From: an uncultured Pirellula sp. | Lineage (GTDB): Bacteria; Planctomycetota; Planctomycetia; Pirellulales; Pirellulaceae | DNA length: 46,509 nt | Direction: 5' to 3' | Assembly (NCBI GenBank): GCA_903892355.1 | Contig: CAITIE010000140.1 | Span: forward strand, 1-46,509 | Shown here: positions 45,413-46,509 of the stretch, in pieces | How the letters are laid out: every line of letters starts with the position of its first letter | How positions within the stretch are numbered: position 1 is the stretch's first letter | Program-made: the position numbers and the translations under genes | The notes under the pieces: model-generated | What the model was told of the DNA's origin: nothing | Seen by the model: the letters and a program-made list of their open reading frames with translations, nothing else | Databases searched by the model: none

Positions 45413-46509
45413 CTACTCGTAATCTCGCTTCAAAATCCTTTCGAGGATGGGAAGTTTTTCCTCAGGGGATCCGGCTGCCAGTTTTTGTCCGTCGGAGCCG
45501 GCGATTTGTTGGAACGCATCGACCTTGAGCGTCTCATCGATGAGGCCTTTCGAGAAGTAGAGTTGCACTTCGCTGAGCAAATCCAGTTTGGTGCGAGATT
45601 TGTCATTCGCCAGAGTTGCAAGGCGTTTGTTCTTGATCGCATCGGCTGGGATATTCGGCAAATCGTTGAGCGGGTAGGCCTCGATCATTTTAGTAATCAA
45701 AGCGCTGACCGCTGTATCGATCTTGCCGTCGGGATCTTTGTCGTAAGCGACATCGCGATTGTTGAGCATCGTCGATACGAGTGCCTTCTCTTTCGAGTCC
45801 TTGTCTGCCTTCAAATTGACCAATCGGATACGGCAGTCGTTCTTGATGGTTTGGTTGGCGAGAACGAGCGATGCGTCGACCTCGAAGATCACGAGGCCAT
45901 CGAAGTGCCGATCGTTGGCTTTCTTGGTCAATTCGCCAATATTTTCACCGGTACCGATGTACATCAATCCTGGTCCGAGCGCGATGGCTCCGTCGGCGAG
46001 TTGCACATCATTCATGTTGAAGTTGGCAACGCCTGGAGGTGCAGCCGAAGGAGCGGCACCGGGAGCGGCGCCGAAGCCAGCACCCAGTCCACCGAAACCA
46101 GGGCGTCCGCCCGGTCCTCCTGGAGCAGCTCCGGGGGGTGGGCCTGGAGGGGCACCGGTCTGCGTTGGGGAACCCGATGCGAGTCCCAATGCGTCGTCTT
46201 GGTAGGGGCGTACAAAGTTCACCGTATCATTGGTGGAGCCACCGGAGCCGTTACCGCTCTTGCCATCGGTTTTGCCACCAGCAGGAGGTCCACCACCACC
46301 ATAACCGGCTGGAGGGCCACCGGCGCCGCCACCACCTCGATAACCAGCAGGAGGACCACCGGCACCACCGCCGTAACCAGCAGGAGGACCGCCGGCACCA
46401 CCGCCATAACCAGCAGGAGGTCCACCGGCACCACCGCCATAACCAGCAGGAGGTCCACCGGCACCACCGCCATAACCAGCAGGAGGTCCACCGGCACCAC
46501 CGCCATAAC
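45413..46509 (-). CDS. Gly/Pro-repeat protein, N-terminus outside the window (partial)
   Basis: The reading frame stays open from the stop at 45413 to the window end, so the N-terminus is missing; an internal GTG near 46222 should not be mistaken for the start. The visible N-terminal part consists of about seven near-identical 11-residue units of the form GYGGGAGGPPA, followed by a linker (GGKTDGKSGNGSGGSTND) and another Gly/Pro/Ala-rich stretch. The last ~200 residues are ordinary globular sequence (LMYIGTGENIGELTKKAND, FDGLVIFEVDASLVL, an Asp/Lys-rich segment, LPILERILKRDYE). I recognise no family. It could be a surface or scaffold protein with a flexible repeat arm. The terminator at 45364 closes the unit. 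Confidence 0.8.
   Translation of the reverse strand, partial: YGGGAGGPPAGYGGGAGGPPAGYGGGAGGPPAGYGGGAGGPPAGYGGGAGGPPAGYRGGGGAGGPPAGYGGGGPPAGGKTDGKSGNGSGGSTNDTVNFVRPYQDDALGLASGSPTQTGAPPGPPPGAAPGGPGGRPGFGGLGAGFGAAPGAAPSAAPPGVANFNMNDVQLADGAIALGPGLMYIGTGENIGELTKKANDRHFDGLVIFEVDASLVLANQTIKNDCRIRLVNLKADKDSKEKALVSTMLNNRDVAYDKDPDGKIDTAVSALITKMIEAYPLNDLPNIPADAIKNKRLATLANDKSRTKLDLLSEVQLYFSKGLIDETLKVDAFQQIAGSDGQKLAAGSPEEKLPILERILKRDYE
46290..46509 (-). repeat. 33-bp coding tandem repeat (GYGGGAGGPPA units)
   Basis: A 33-bp unit (plus-strand core CCACCGGCACCACCGCCATA, then ACCAGCAGGAGGT) repeats about seven times and runs off the window end. The units nearest the edge are identical, while those farther in show single-base changes, for example CCGTAACCAG and CGATAACCAG. 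The period is a multiple of three, so copy number can change without a frameshift. Confidence 0.92.

Noticed and set aside
46219-46506. Hydrophobic Val/Leu repeat open frame at the window edge
   Set aside because: Alternative frame of the 33-bp coding repeat; the Gly/Pro frame continues into globular sequence and a proper stop, this one does not.

Overview
The window looks like chromosomal DNA of a planctomycete, most likely of the Pirellulaceae type. The basis is protein family content: two pairs of 'planctomycete cytochrome' (DUF1549/DUF1553) and DUF1501 proteins, a very long dehydrogenase-like protein with a C-terminal cytochrome c, a PmoA-like DUF6807 protein, a ThuA-like protein, a pre-peptidase C-terminal (PPC) domain protein and many exported proteins. 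No phage, IS element, CRISPR array or RNA gene was recognised.

Layout. 1-411 holds a dispersed palindromic repeat. 412-7538 carries the long heme protein (minus strand), a PmoA-like protein, a zinc-ribbon membrane protein and a small membrane protein. 7598-12280 has an asparagine-synthase-type amidotransferase, an exported lactonase-type beta-propeller and a metallophosphoesterase. 12518-27250 is a catabolic island: a divergent GntR/FCD regulator, then about 14 kb of plus-strand genes. In order these are a D-isomer 2-hydroxyacid dehydrogenase, a DapA-type lyase, an Ldh2-type dehydrogenase, a fumarylacetoacetate-hydrolase-type enzyme, an FGGY kinase, a double cyclase-domain hydrolase, an NRAMP-fold transporter, an SDR protein, a fused E1 alpha/beta 2-oxoacid dehydrogenase and its E2. 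27251-28525 is a non-coding island built from several repeat families. 28526-38570 is a minus-strand block of exported cytochrome/DUF1501 genes. 39104-46509 holds housekeeping and hypothetical genes: a YugP-type zinc peptidase, a gamma-glutamylcyclotransferase-like protein, ribosomal protein S1, RpiB, a small basic protein, a ThuA-like protein and an incomplete Gly/Pro-repeat protein.

The island is the best candidate for an undescribed system. It combines a regulator, a transporter, paired 2-hydroxyacid dehydrogenases, C-C lyases and hydrolases, a kinase and a 2-oxoacid dehydrogenase complex, as expected for breakdown of a polyhydroxylated acid or cyclic precursor to pyruvate and acyl-CoA. 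Several members depart from their families: the NRAMP homologue lacks both metal-binding motifs, the SDR has Met in place of the catalytic Lys, the cyclase protein has two degenerate halves and the E2 has two subunit-binding domains. The substrate cannot be named from sequence.

The non-coding DNA is also unusual. It has four copies of a GAGTAC/GTACTC palindromic element, an island of ATTAGTG, CACAGAG and TTCGCG repeats, and short tandem duplications lying on or just after the stop codons of several plus-strand genes.
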